From Tenacibaculum sp. MAR_2010_89 (lineage in GTDB: Bacteria > Bacteroidota > Bacteroidia > Flavobacteriales > Flavobacteriaceae), in the NCBI RefSeq assembly GCF_900105985.1, contig NZ_FNUB01000005.1, positions 3,038,001-3,102,000 of the forward strand: a stretch of DNA of 64,000 nt, in the 5' to 3' direction. The translations under genes were made by a program, and so were the position numbers. Below the pieces are notes generated by a model. It was not told the origin of the DNA, did no database searches, and was given only the letters and a program-made list of their open reading frames with translations. Each line of letters opens with the position of its first letter. Within the stretch, counting starts at the first letter, position 1. Below, one piece after another: positions 9,216 to 17,778 of the stretch.

Positions 9216-9768
9216 AATTTATATGTTTTAAAATTGTTTTTAATTTCTCTCTTGCATGAAACAATCTAGATTTAGTAGTTCCTACAGAGATATTTATTAA
9301 TTCGCTAATTTCATTTAAAGAATAATTTTGTGTGTAAAAAAGTTGTATCACTATTTTTTGATTTTCGGGTAACTTTTGAATCCCTTCTCTTAATCTTTTC
9401 TTATAAATAGATTCTTTGTTTTCAGCTCCCTCAGTACAAATATTTACCGTATTATCTTTATAATATTTCTCTAATTTTAACTTTCTTTTTTTATTTAAAC
9501 GTAAATAATCTATAGCTTTTCTTTTTACAATACTAATAGCCCAGCTTTTAAACTTATCTGGTTCCTCTAAATTTTCTATTTTCTTTAAAATCACCTTCCA
9601 ACTTTCTTGAGCTATATCTTTTGCTACATCAGCATCTTTAACATACCAAAAAGCTAGTTTACAAAATTGTAAATGCCATTTTTTGACCAAAAAAGAAAAT
9701 GCTTCTTTCTTTCCTGATTTATAGGCCAACACTAATTCTTTATCTGATGAATTATTATTATTTTTCAT
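9208..9768 (-). CDS. ECF-type RNA polymerase sigma factor
   Basis: 186 residues, typical of the ECF group. Region 2 spans about 25-95 (FCKLAFWYVKDADVAKDIAQE, then FKSWAISIVKRKAIDYLR) and region 4 about 125-180 with the helix-turn-helix YSLNEISELINISVGTTKSRL. There is no region 3, as expected. It should direct polymerase to a small regulon, held in check by the coupled membrane protein downstream. It is divergent from rlmD. Trigger unknown. Confidence 0.9.
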   Translation of the reverse strand: MKNNNNSSDKELVLAYKSGKKEAFSFLVKKWHLQFCKLAFWYVKDADVAKDIAQESWKVILKKIENLEEPDKFKSWAISIVKRKAIDYLRLNKKRKLKLEKYYKDNTVNICTEGAENKESIYKKRLREGIQKLPENQKIVIQLFYTQNYSLNEISELINISVGTTKSRLFHAREKLKTILKHINYE

Positions 9769-9873
9769 AATCGATTACAATACATAGACGCCCAAAAAGT
9801 TAAAAGGTTCAATTTAATTTTAAAAATAATAATTAATGTTTATGTTTAAAGTACTTCAAACAATATCTTTTCC

Positions 9874-9881
9874 TAATTTTG
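9874..9881 (+). promoter_or_regulatory. Candidate -7 element for rlmD
   Basis: TAATTTTG matches the Bacteroidota -7 consensus TAnnTTTG. No good -33 TTG was seen. It lies inside the longest possible rlmD frame, which supports the ATG at 9902 over the ATG at 9836. Confidence 0.45.
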
Positions 9882-9901
9882 CAAACCATAAAATATTTAC
9901 A

Positions 9902-11353
9902 ATGCCACGTAGAGAACGAAATAAATTTGTTAAAAAAAATCAGGATTTAGAAATATTAATTGAAGATTATGCTTTTGGAGGAAAAGGAATTGGTCGAATT
10001 CGTTCTGATGAAGGAGTTTTTGTAGTCTTTATTCCTAATACCTTGCCTGGTCAATTGGTAAAAGCACGTGTTGTGAAATCTAAAAAAAACTATGCGGAAT
10101 GTAAGTTAATTGAAGTTTTAAAACCTTCAGATAATGAAATAGAAGTTCCATATCAAGATATTCCTGGGGCTCCTTACATTCAATTACCTATAAATTTACA
10201 ACACCAGTACAAAAAAGAAAGTACACTATCTCTTTTTAAACGTATTGGTAAAGTTTCTAACATAGAAGATTTATTTGATGAATTTATAGCTTCTCCAAAC
10301 GTATTTCATTACCGTAACAAAATGGAATATGGTTTTTCGGCAATTGGTTATGATCGAAAGAACAAAACTGATATAGATGAATTTACATTAGGTTTTAAAC
10401 GTCGTGGTACTTGGTGGATGGGTGATAATTTAGACAAAGATTCTGGCTTATTCGATAAACTGGTTGAAGACAATCTAAAAAGTATTAGAGAATATTGCCA
10501 AGAAACTAATTTAGCTCCTTGGCATGGCCCAAAAAAAGAAGGTTTTTTCAGATACTTTGTAGTTCGCAAATCATACAAAACTGATGAATTGCTATTTAAC
10601 TTAGTTACTACATCTTACGATTTACCCAAATTTGATTTGCAAAAATTCGCTCAATTTTTAAAAGATATTTTCGGAGAACGTTTAGCTGGATTATTACATA
10701 CAATAAATGATGAAGTTGGAGATAGAACAATTGCCACTTCTGGAAGTATTGACTTGGTATATGGAAAAGAGAAAATAGTAGAAGAGTTACTTGGATTAAA
10801 TTTTGAAATTAGCATGAAAAGCTTTTTTCAAACAAATCCAAAATCTGCTGAAAAATTATATACTAAAGTAGTTGATTATGCTTTAGAAAACAAAGAAGCT
10901 ATTGACAATACTGTGGTTATGGATTTATTTTGTGGTACAGGTACCATAGGACAAATTATAGCTTCAAATTCTAAAAATGCAAAAATTGTAGGAGTTGATA
11001 TTGTAGCTTCTGCAATTGAAGATGCTAAAAAGAATGCTAAAAGAAATAACATAGAAGGCTTACAGTTTTATGCTGCTGATGTTGGTAAATTCTTATACGA
11101 ACATCCTCAATATAAAAATAAAATAAGAACCATTATTTTAGATCCTGCACGTGCTGGAATTGCACCAAAAACACTTAAAAAAATCATAAATTTAAATGCA
11201 GAAAGAATGGTTTATGTATCTTGTAACCCAGCAACACAAGCTCGTGATACTGAAGAACTAATGAAAGCTGGATACCAGCTTAAAAAAATTAGTTTGGTAG
11301 ATCAGTTTCCACACACAGCACATATAGAAACTGTTGTTTTATTTGAAAAATAA
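9902..11353 (+). CDS. rlmD: 23S rRNA (uracil-5-)-methyltransferase, RlmD/RumA family
   Basis: 483 residues from the ATG at 9902 (MPRRERNK). A longer frame from 9836 adds 22 unlikely residues upstream of a -7 promoter element. An N-terminal TRAM domain is followed by the SAM-binding motif DLFCGTGTIG and the catalytic cysteine in YVSCNPATQARD. The iron-sulfur cluster cysteines of E. coli RumA (CGGC region) are absent: the equivalent stretch reads APYIQLPINLQHQ. It methylates a uridine of 23S rRNA (U1939 in E. coli); Bacteroidota homologues without the cluster may target one or two sites. The next two genes follow closely. Confidence 0.85.
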   Translation: MPRRERNKFVKKNQDLEILIEDYAFGGKGIGRIRSDEGVFVVFIPNTLPGQLVKARVVKSKKNYAECKLIEVLKPSDNEIEVPYQDIPGAPYIQLPINLQHQYKKESTLSLFKRIGKVSNIEDLFDEFIASPNVFHYRNKMEYGFSAIGYDRKNKTDIDEFTLGFKRRGTWWMGDNLDKDSGLFDKLVEDNLKSIREYCQETNLAPWHGPKKEGFFRYFVVRKSYKTDELLFNLVTTSYDLPKFDLQKFAQFLKDIFGERLAGLLHTINDEVGDRTIATSGSIDLVYGKEKIVEELLGLNFEISMKSFFQTNPKSAEKLYTKVVDYALENKEAIDNTVVMDLFCGTGTIGQIIASNSKNAKIVGVDIVASAIEDAKKNAKRNNIEGLQFYAADVGKFLYEHPQYKNKIRTIILDPARAGIAPKTLKKIINLNAERMVYVSCNPATQARDTEELMKAGYQLKKISLVDQFPHTAHIETVVLFEK

Positions 11354-11359
11354 ATTTAA

Positions 11360-11845
11360 ATGAAAAAATACATCTACATTATAATTATAAGTTTTATGGG
11401 ACTTTCTTCTTGTGAAAAAGATGATTTCTGTACTCAAAATCCTGTAACGCCTAGTTTAATATTACGTTTTCATGATAAAGATGATGTTACAAAGAAAAAA
11501 AGTGTAGAACGTTTTTCTATAATTGCTGTTGGAAAAACCGATAGTCTTTTTGTAGACAGAAATACTGATTCTATTGCTATTCCTTTAAATGGACTAGATA
11601 CCAAAACGGTATATACTTTAAAAATGAATGATGTAGATAATATAAAAACAAACAATAAAATAGCTACTTTAACTATTAATTATACTACAGAAGAAGAATA
11701 CATTTCTCGTTCATGTGGTTATCGATTTATTTTTAAAGATATTACTTTAACGAGCTCAACACCTTCTTGGATAAATAGTTTATCTACTAAAGATGTTTCT
11801 ATTATAAACAATCAAATTAAAGCACATGTACAAGTATTTCATTAG
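11360..11845 (+). CDS. DUF6452-type lipoprotein
   Basis: 161 residues with a lipobox at LSSC (Cys18), then FCTQNPVTPSLILRF, an N-terminal strand pattern seen in flavobacterial DUF6452 proteins. The gene starts 6 bases after rlmD and overlaps the next gene by 20 bases, so all three form one transcript. Probably anchored in the outer membrane and facing the periplasm. No catalytic motif is visible and the function is unknown. Confidence 0.7.
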   Translation: MKKYIYIIIISFMGLSSCEKDDFCTQNPVTPSLILRFHDKDDVTKKKSVERFSIIAVGKTDSLFVDRNTDSIAIPLNGLDTKTVYTLKMNDVDNIKTNNKIATLTINYTTEEEYISRSCGYRFIFKDITLTSSTPSWINSLSTKDVSIINNQIKAHVQVFH

Positions 11846-12536
11846 TTTTTGTTTAGTTTTTGTTTTTACGAATACCTACTCTCAAAAAAAACAAAAAAAA
11901 ACAGTAAAAAAAGATACTATAACGTACAAAACTGGGTATGGATTACGTATTGGTGTAGATTTAAGCAAACCAACACTCTCTTTCGTTGATAAAAGCTATA
12001 GCGGATTAGAACTTGTTGGTGATTATAGAATTACAAAAAAATGGTATGTTGCTACAGAATTAGGGTATGAAAAAGAAATTAGTTTTGAAGATTTTACAAA
12101 CTCTACCTCTAAAGGAAGCTATATAAAAATTGGCGCAAATTATAATGCTTATCAAAATTGGCTGGATATGAATAATGAAATTTATATTGGAGCTAGATAC
12201 GGATTTGCTTTATTTGATCAAACTTTAAATAGTTACACACCAAATGTTACTAATGGTTCAACTACTCCATATTTTCCTGCAAATACAATAAACACTCCAG
12301 TAACTGATACTGGTTTAACAGCGCATTGGACAGAAATTCAGCTAGGAATAAAGGTAGAAACTTTTAAAAATTTATTTTTTAGCGCAGGTTTCTCTTATAA
12401 AATTTTATTAAGCGTTGATGATCAAAAGAATTTCAAAACATTATATGCTCCAGGTTTCAATAGAGTTTTTGAAAATAATACAGGTTTTGGTTTTAACTAT
12501 ACAATTTCTTACCTAATACCTTTTGTTAATAAGTAA
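11826..12536 (+). CDS. DUF6048-type outer-membrane beta-barrel protein
   Basis: 236 residues with a signal peptide (cleavage near TYSQ, residue 19). The remainder alternates hydrophobic and polar residues with aromatic girdle positions (YRITKKWYVATELGY, FGFNYTISYLIPF), as in an 8-10-stranded outer-membrane barrel. Overlap with the DUF6452 lipoprotein gene suggests the two proteins work together in the outer membrane. No enzymatic motif is visible. Confidence 0.65.
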   Translation: MYKYFISFCLVFVFTNTYSQKKQKKTVKKDTITYKTGYGLRIGVDLSKPTLSFVDKSYSGLELVGDYRITKKWYVATELGYEKEISFEDFTNSTSKGSYIKIGANYNAYQNWLDMNNEIYIGARYGFALFDQTLNSYTPNVTNGSTTPYFPANTINTPVTDTGLTAHWTEIQLGIKVETFKNLFFSAGFSYKILLSVDDQKNFKTLYAPGFNRVFENNTGFGFNYTISYLIPFVNK

Positions 12537-12597
12537 TTTATTAGCATACGCTTGATTTTACTACCTTTACAAAGTAAAAAAGTTAAACTTATTAACA

Positions 12598-13545
12598 ATG
12601 AATAAAATCCCTAGCGTAAATTTAGAAGACTTTTTATCTAACGATGAAACTCGTAAACAAAAGTTTATTGATGAAATAGGACACGCTTATGAAAACATTG
12701 GTTTTGTAGCCTTAAAAGGACACTTTTTAAATGATAAACTGGTTGAAGATTTATATGCAGAAATTAAAAACTTCTTTGAACTACCAGTAGCAACAAAACA
12801 AAAATACGAAGTACCTGGAATTGGAGGTCAAAGAGGCTATGTTTCTTTTGGAAAAGAATCTGCTAAAGGAAAAAAAGAAGGTGATTTAAAAGAGTTTTGG
12901 CATTTTGGTCAATATGTTGAAGACAATCCAAAATTAGAAAAAGAATATCCTGAAAATGTTAATGTAGAAGAGCTTCCTAACTTTAATGAAGTAGGAAAAA
13001 AAACATATCAAATGCTTGAAAAAACAGCTAAATATGTACTTCGTTCATTAGCTTTACATTTAGGACTAGAAGAAACGTATTTTGATCAATATATCAAAAA
13101 CGGGAACAGTATTTTACGTCCAATACACTACCCTCCTATTCAAGAAGAGCCAAAAGGAGCTGTTAGAGCTGCTGCTCATGGTGACATTAATTTAATTACA
13201 TTATTAATGGGATCTCATGGTAAAGGCTTACAAGTACAAAATCACAAAGGAGAATGGATTGACGCTATTGCAGAACCAAATGAATTAATGATTAATGTTG
13301 GTGACATGTTATCTCGACATAGTAATAATAAATTAAAATCAACCATTCACCGTGTTGTAAATCCGCCAAAAGAAATGTGGGGTACTTCTCGTTATTCGAT
13401 ACCATTTTTTATGCATCCTATTTCAGAGATGAAACTAGATGTATTAGATAACTGTATTGATGATAACAATCCAAAACAATTTGAAGATATTACTGCTGGT
13501 GATTTTTTAAACGAACGGTTGCGTGAGTTAGGATTAATAAAGTAA
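12598..13545 (+). CDS. Isopenicillin-N-synthase-like 2-oxoglutarate/Fe(II) dioxygenase
   Basis: 315 residues. Iron ligands H194 and D196 (HGDINLI) and H251 (STIHRVV) are in place, and R265-x-S267 binds the 2-oxoglutarate carboxylate. An N-terminal DIOX_N-like region covers about 5-120. Family members hydroxylate or desaturate small molecules; the substrate here is unknown. The next gene starts 2 bases after the stop. It need not be involved in beta-lactam synthesis. Confidence 0.85.
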   Translation: MNKIPSVNLEDFLSNDETRKQKFIDEIGHAYENIGFVALKGHFLNDKLVEDLYAEIKNFFELPVATKQKYEVPGIGGQRGYVSFGKESAKGKKEGDLKEFWHFGQYVEDNPKLEKEYPENVNVEELPNFNEVGKKTYQMLEKTAKYVLRSLALHLGLEETYFDQYIKNGNSILRPIHYPPIQEEPKGAVRAAAHGDINLITLLMGSHGKGLQVQNHKGEWIDAIAEPNELMINVGDMLSRHSNNKLKSTIHRVVNPPKEMWGTSRYSIPFFMHPISEMKLDVLDNCIDDNNPKQFEDITAGDFLNERLRELGLIK

Positions 13546-13547
13546 TA

Positions 13548-13871
13548 ATGGATATACAAGATCAACTTAAAAACCTGTTTCCTGATCATAAATTTGAGGA
13601 AAAACCTGTTGAAGAAAAACCTGATGTTTGGCTACAAGAAGAACCCATACTTTGTAAATATGAAAAACGTAAAGGTAAACCTATTACTATTTTAGATGGT
13701 TATAATGGAGCTACAAGCGACTTTAAAAAACTAGCTAAAGAAATTAAAACTAAACTAAGTGTTGGTGGTAGTTATAAGGATGATAAAATAATAATCCAAG
13801 GAGATTACAGGAATGAAATAATGGAAATTTTAAAAGCCAAAGGCTTTAAAGTAAAAAGAGTTGGAGGTTAA
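13548..13871 (+). CDS. SUI1/eIF1-like translation factor (YciH family)
   Basis: 107 residues. After a charged 35-residue N-terminal tail comes the SUI1 domain: KRKGKPITILDGYNG, then LAKEIKTKLSVGGSYKDDKIIIQGD, then a C-terminal KVKRVGG. Bacterial YciH proteins bind the small ribosomal subunit and affect start-site fidelity. Two bases after the dioxygenase gene and followed by a strong terminator, so these two genes make one transcript. Confidence 0.85.
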   Translation: MDIQDQLKNLFPDHKFEEKPVEEKPDVWLQEEPILCKYEKRKGKPITILDGYNGATSDFKKLAKEIKTKLSVGGSYKDDKIIIQGDYRNEIMEILKAKGFKVKRVGG

Positions 13872-13914
13872 ACAAAAATGCTGAGAAAAAAAGTTTCTCA
13901 GCATTTTTGTTTTT
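13871..13914 (+). terminator. Strong intrinsic terminator after the SUI1 gene
   Basis: A perfect 18-bp stem (13871-13888 with 13894-13911, loop 5) is followed by a T-run. It starts at the last base of the stop codon. Confidence 0.9.
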
Positions 13915-14029
13915 ACATTTTTTGTTATATCATTACAAAGTGTTAAAAATCATTTAATTAATAATAACGGCAAAAAATAAACGTTTATTATATATTATTA
14001 AGAAATATTATCAATTATCCCCAATAATT

Positions 14030-14974
14030 ATGGCATCTTCTATATTACACATTACAAACGGAGACAGTACTACCCAAGTATTAAATAAACTAAATTTTAA
14101 TGGATCAATAATTACATGGCGTGAGATGTTATGTGAAGGAAAAACATCTATTGACGTTGGTAGTGAGAACTTTTGGAAAACTCGCTTTGATTTTTTAAAA
14201 TCTTCTTATAAAGTTTCAAAAAAAACTTTTATTGATTACACCTTAAAAGAATACAGAAATCTTTGTAATCAAAAACAACAAGATGAAATTGTATTATGGT
14301 TTGAATATGATTTATTCTGCCAAGTAAATATGCTTGCTGTTATAAGTTGGTTAAAACGTTACAGAAAAGGAAGAAAAATATCATTAGTTTGTAGTGGTGA
14401 AATAGAAGGTAAAAAAGGATTATTTGGTTTAGGTCAATTAACAAATACTGAATTAAAAGAACATTATAATAAAAGAGTAGTATTAACTCAAGATGATATT
14501 GAGTATGCTGATTATATTTGGCAATTATATTGTTCAGACAGTCCCCTACGTTTAGAAACAGTTCATCAATACAACCCTATGTCACCTTTTGTATATCTTG
14601 AAGCTGCTATTAAAGCACATATTCAAAGGTTTCCTTCAATTAAAAATGGATTAAATAAAATTGAAAACTCTATTTTAGAAATTGCCAATCAGCAACATTT
14701 TAAAAATAAAAATGAATTAGTTGGCTCAATTTTGGCTTCACAAGAAGTATATGGATTTGGTGATACTCAATACTTTAACAAACTGCAACAATTAAAAAAA
14801 CTGTTCACTTCCTTTGACCCCGTTAAACTAAGTAAAATGGGAAAAAAAGTATTAAATGACCAAGTAAATTACTATGGTCAAATACGTTCTGATTTTTCGT
14901 ATCTTGGCGGTTCTAAAAAATATAGCTACTTGTATATAAACAATACCAACAAGCTATTAAAAATAACATCATAA
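14030..14974 (+). CDS. DUF1835 domain protein
   Basis: 314 residues. The N-terminal 120 residues show the DUF1835 pattern (LHITNGDST, then a WREMLCEGKT stretch and EIVLWFEYDLFCQ). The C-terminal half is helical with no catalytic motif I recognise. First of three genes that abut exactly: its TAA is directly followed by the ATG of the nucleoside phosphorylase gene, implying coupled translation. Function unknown. Confidence 0.7.
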   Translation: MASSILHITNGDSTTQVLNKLNFNGSIITWREMLCEGKTSIDVGSENFWKTRFDFLKSSYKVSKKTFIDYTLKEYRNLCNQKQQDEIVLWFEYDLFCQVNMLAVISWLKRYRKGRKISLVCSGEIEGKKGLFGLGQLTNTELKEHYNKRVVLTQDDIEYADYIWQLYCSDSPLRLETVHQYNPMSPFVYLEAAIKAHIQRFPSIKNGLNKIENSILEIANQQHFKNKNELVGSILASQEVYGFGDTQYFNKLQQLKKLFTSFDPVKLSKMGKKVLNDQVNYYGQIRSDFSYLGGSKKYSYLYINNTNKLLKITS

Positions 14975-15844
14975 ATGAGCATACAACATTCTGAACTAAT
15001 ATTAAATTCAGACGGAAGTATTTATCACTTAAATTTAAGACCCGAACATATTGCTACTGACATTATTTTTGTTGGTGATCAATATAGAGTAGATAAAGTA
15101 ACAAAACATTTTGACAGTATTGAATTCACTACTCAAAAACGTGAATTCAAAACAACTACTGGAACCTATAAAAATAAACGTTTAACAGTTATTTCAACAG
15201 GTATTGGTCCTGATAATATTGATATTGTTTTAAATGAGTTAGACGCTATCGTTAATATAGATTTAGAAACACGTCAAATAAAAAAAGAACATACTTCTTT
15301 AAATATAACTCGAATAGGAACCTCAGGGTCTTTACAAAATGATATACCTGTTGATAGTATTTTATTAAGCTCTCATGCTTTGGATTTAAATGGAATGTTA
15401 CATTCTTATCAAATTGATAAAATTACAACACCAGAAATAGAGAAAGCTTTTATTAACCATACCAATTGGTCTGATAAAAAAGCAACACCTATTATTATTG
15501 AAAATGGGAAGTCATTAGAACAAAAACTATATTCTAATTCTATTTATAAAGGAATCACTGCAACTGCAGGTGGATTTTATGGACCTCAAGGAAGAGTCCT
15601 TAGGTTAGGTTTACAAGACGCTAATTTAAATACTAAAATTGATAGCTTTAACTATAACAATAATAGAATTACAAACTTAGAAATGGAAACTTCAGCAATT
15701 TACGGATTATCGAAGTTGTTAGGTCATAACGCTATTTCTATGAATGCAATTATAGCAAATAGAGCTACCGGTACTTTTAGTAAAAACCCTAGCCAAATAA
15801 TTGAAGATTTAATTATCTATACGTTAAACAAATTAGTAGAGTAA
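14975..15844 (+). CDS. Nucleoside phosphorylase (uridine-phosphorylase superfamily)
   Basis: 289 residues. The phosphorylase superfamily pattern is visible: an N-terminal phosphate site (FVGDQYRV), STGIGPDNIDI, TRIGTSGSLQ, and NLEMETSAIYGL, where the Glu-Met-Glu stretch contacts the ribose. It cleaves a nucleoside with phosphate to base and ribose-1-phosphate; uridine is most likely but not certain. It sits with zero spacing between DUF1835 and binding-protein genes. Confidence 0.8.
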   Translation: MSIQHSELILNSDGSIYHLNLRPEHIATDIIFVGDQYRVDKVTKHFDSIEFTTQKREFKTTTGTYKNKRLTVISTGIGPDNIDIVLNELDAIVNIDLETRQIKKEHTSLNITRIGTSGSLQNDIPVDSILLSSHALDLNGMLHSYQIDKITTPEIEKAFINHTNWSDKKATPIIIENGKSLEQKLYSNSIYKGITATAGGFYGPQGRVLRLGLQDANLNTKIDSFNYNNNRITNLEMETSAIYGLSKLLGHNAISMNAIIANRATGTFSKNPSQIIEDLIIYTLNKLVE

Positions 15845-16705
15845 ATGCTTAATTTAAAAGTTGGTGGTGTACCGGAACATTTTAATTACCCATGGTACAT
15901 TACATTAAAAAATAAAGAATACACAAAGCATAATATAAATTTGCGTTGGAAAGATTATCCAGGTGGTACTGGAGAAATGTGTAAAGCTTTACGTTCTGGA
16001 GAAGTTGATATTGCAATTGTACTTACTGAAGGAATCATTAAAGATATTATAAATGGTAATCCTTCTAAAATTACCCAAACTTATGTAAAAAGCCCTTTGA
16101 TTTGGGGAATTCATGTTGGCGCAAAATCTAATTTTAAAGAAATTCGAGATTTAGAACACGCTACCGTTGCTATAAGTCGATTCGGATCTGGCTCTCACTT
16201 AATGGCAATTGTGAATGCACATAACAATGGGTGGGATATTGATAAATTAAAATTTAAAGTAGTTGGAAACTTACAAGGAGGTATTGATGCTTTAACCAAT
16301 GAAGAGGCTGATTATTTTATGTGGGAACACTTTACTACAAAACCTTTGGTTGACAGTAATATTTTTAGGCGCTTAGGAGATTGTCCAACACCTTGGCCTT
16401 GTTTTGTTATTGCTGTTCGTGATGAAATTTTAGAAAACAATTTTGAAGAAGTAAAAAAAGTTTTAAATATTATAAACTCTTGTACTGAAGACTTCAAAAG
16501 CATCCAGAATATTGACAAAACACTAGCTATCAGATACGAACAACAAGAAAAAGACATAAAAGAGTGGCTTTCTATAACTGAATGGAATGATGGAAAACCT
16601 GCTTCAAAAAACTTAATTACACGTATACAAAATAAAATGGTAGCCTTTAACGTTATTGAAACGAAAGAAGATTCTGGTAAATTAATCAAAAATATGTATA
16701 TTTGA
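15845..16705 (+). CDS. Type-2 periplasmic-binding-fold protein without signal peptide
   Basis: 286 residues resembling ABC-transporter substrate-binding proteins of the NMT1/THI5 or MqnA type (VGGVPEHFNYPWY, then GEVDIAIVLTEG, then SRFGSGSHLMAI). There is no signal peptide, so it acts in the cytoplasm, as a ligand sensor or an enzyme of this fold. The ATG immediately follows the TAA of the phosphorylase gene. A menaquinone-pathway enzyme is a weak alternative. Ligand unknown. Confidence 0.6.
   Translation: MLNLKVGGVPEHFNYPWYITLKNKEYTKHNINLRWKDYPGGTGEMCKALRSGEVDIAIVLTEGIIKDIINGNPSKITQTYVKSPLIWGIHVGAKSNFKEIRDLEHATVAISRFGSGSHLMAIVNAHNNGWDIDKLKFKVVGNLQGGIDALTNEEADYFMWEHFTTKPLVDSNIFRRLGDCPTPWPCFVIAVRDEILENNFEEVKKVLNIINSCTEDFKSIQNIDKTLAIRYEQQEKDIKEWLSITEWNDGKPASKNLITRIQNKMVAFNVIETKEDSGKLIKNMYI
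16697..16704 (+). promoter_or_regulatory. Candidate -7 element for the 51-residue lipoprotein gene
   Basis: TATATTTG fits TAnnTTTG and lies in the last codons of the preceding gene; the ATG is 19 bases downstream. No matching -33 TTG is evident. Confidence 0.4.
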
Positions 16706-16722
16706 TTTTTAAAATATTAAAA

Positions 16723-16878
16723 ATGAAAAAAGTAGTATTTATTGCAATTTGTATAGTTAGTTTATTAGGTTTTTCTTCTTGTGGTAGCACAAGCCCTTGT
16801 GGTTTAGCTAAAACTGATCAAACAAAACAAAACTCTCATCAACAAGAGATTGTAGTTGCTGAAGCAACTGCCGAATAG
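16723..16878 (+). CDS. Small lipoprotein of 51 residues
   Basis: A short frame, ATG at 16723 to TAG at 16878. It begins with two lysines and a hydrophobic stretch, then a lipobox GFSSC (Cys20), and then CGSTSPCGLAK. The remaining 25 residues are Gln/Ala/Glu-rich and polar. It has a candidate -7 element just upstream and a terminator 24 bases downstream, so it is likely a real monocistronic gene. Envelope-anchored; function unknown. Small SCG..PCG lipoproteins like this recur in flavobacteria. Confidence 0.75.
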   Translation: MKKVVFIAICIVSLLGFSSCGSTSPCGLAKTDQTKQNSHQQEIVVAEATAE

Positions 16879-16902
16879 TTGATTTCTTTATTCAAATTCA
16901 AT

Positions 16903-16928
16903 AAATCCGCTTTTTAAGCGGATTTTTT
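16903..16928 (+). terminator. Intrinsic terminator after the small lipoprotein gene
   Basis: A 10-bp stem (16903-16912 with 16916-16925) is followed by Ts. It lies between convergent genes. Confidence 0.75.
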
Positions 16929-16949
16929 ATTTGGTATTATGAACAGAAA

Positions 16950-17591
16950 TTAATTTTTCTTCTTTAACATTGGAACGAACTTAAAATCTCCTAATTCATG
17001 TTTTTCAAACTCTTTAGGTGATTTACGTATAAACAATGTCATTACTTGTTCAGTATCACCAACAGGAATTAGCAGCATTCCTCCTACTTTAATTTGTCCT
17101 AATAAAGCTTTAGGTACAAAAGGAGCCCCTGCTGTAACAATAATTTTATCAAAAGGAGCTTGTTCTGGTAATCCCTTATAACCATCTCCAAAAATAAATC
17201 GTTTAGGTCTATACCCTAATTTAGGTAAAAATAATGATGTTTTTTTAAACAATTCGTGTTGACGTTCTATAGAATACACCTCAGCTTTTAACTCTAATAA
17301 AACAGCAGTTTGATAACCTGACCCTGTACCAATCTCTAATACTTTGTCACCTTCTTTAATTGCTAACGTTTGTGATTGAAAAGCAACTGTATATGGATGA
17401 GAAATAGTTTGTTCTGCTGCTATTGGAAATGCTTTATCTTGATACGCATGCGCTTCAAAGCTACTATCTATAAATAAGTGCCTAGGAATTTTACGAACAG
17501 CCTTTAAAACTTTTTCGTCTGTAATTCCTTTTGCTTCTAAAACGTTTGCTAATTGGTTTCTAAGTCCTTGGTGTTTGGTAGTATCTCTCAC
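16950..17591 (-). CDS. pcm: Protein-L-isoaspartate O-methyltransferase
   Basis: 213 residues. The PCMT signature region AEQTISHPYTVAFQ precedes the SAM-binding motif VLEIGTGSGYQTAVL, followed by IIVTAGAPFVPKALLGQ. It repairs L-isoaspartyl residues in damaged proteins by methylating them with SAM, in the cytoplasm. Monocistronic; divergent from the Gfo/Idh gene with a 187-base shared intergenic region. Confidence 0.93.
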   Translation of the reverse strand: MRDTTKHQGLRNQLANVLEAKGITDEKVLKAVRKIPRHLFIDSSFEAHAYQDKAFPIAAEQTISHPYTVAFQSQTLAIKEGDKVLEIGTGSGYQTAVLLELKAEVYSIERQHELFKKTSLFLPKLGYRPKRFIFGDGYKGLPEQAPFDKIIVTAGAPFVPKALLGQIKVGGMLLIPVGDTEQVMTLFIRKSPKEFEKHELGDFKFVPMLKKKN

Positions 17592-17643
17592 TAATATCCT
17601 AATTTCAGTGGGCTAAAAATAGTAATAAATATCTTTAAAAGTG

Positions 17644-17651
17644 TATCTTTG
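17644..17651 (+). promoter_or_regulatory. Candidate -7 element for the Gfo/Idh oxidoreductase gene
   Basis: TATCTTTG matches TAnnTTTG, 128 bases before the ATG, implying a long leader. No -33 TTG was found at the usual distance. Confidence 0.35.
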
Positions 17652-17778
17652 TTAGCGTTGATTTTTTTCCAAAAATCACTAACTAAAAATAACACTTTCA
17701 TTACGAGGATACAACCCATAAAAATAATTATTAAAAAGATTGTTTTTATCTTCTAAGTAATAAAAATAAATATAAAAT

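Noticed and set aside
12598..13545. Beta-lactam biosynthesis gene
   Set aside because: Isopenicillin-N-synthase similarity is only at family level and there are no neighbouring peptide-synthesis genes; general 2OG oxygenase.
16312..16689. 125-residue minus-strand frame opposite the binding-fold gene
   Set aside because: No motif, no promoter, fully inside a coherent plus-strand gene.
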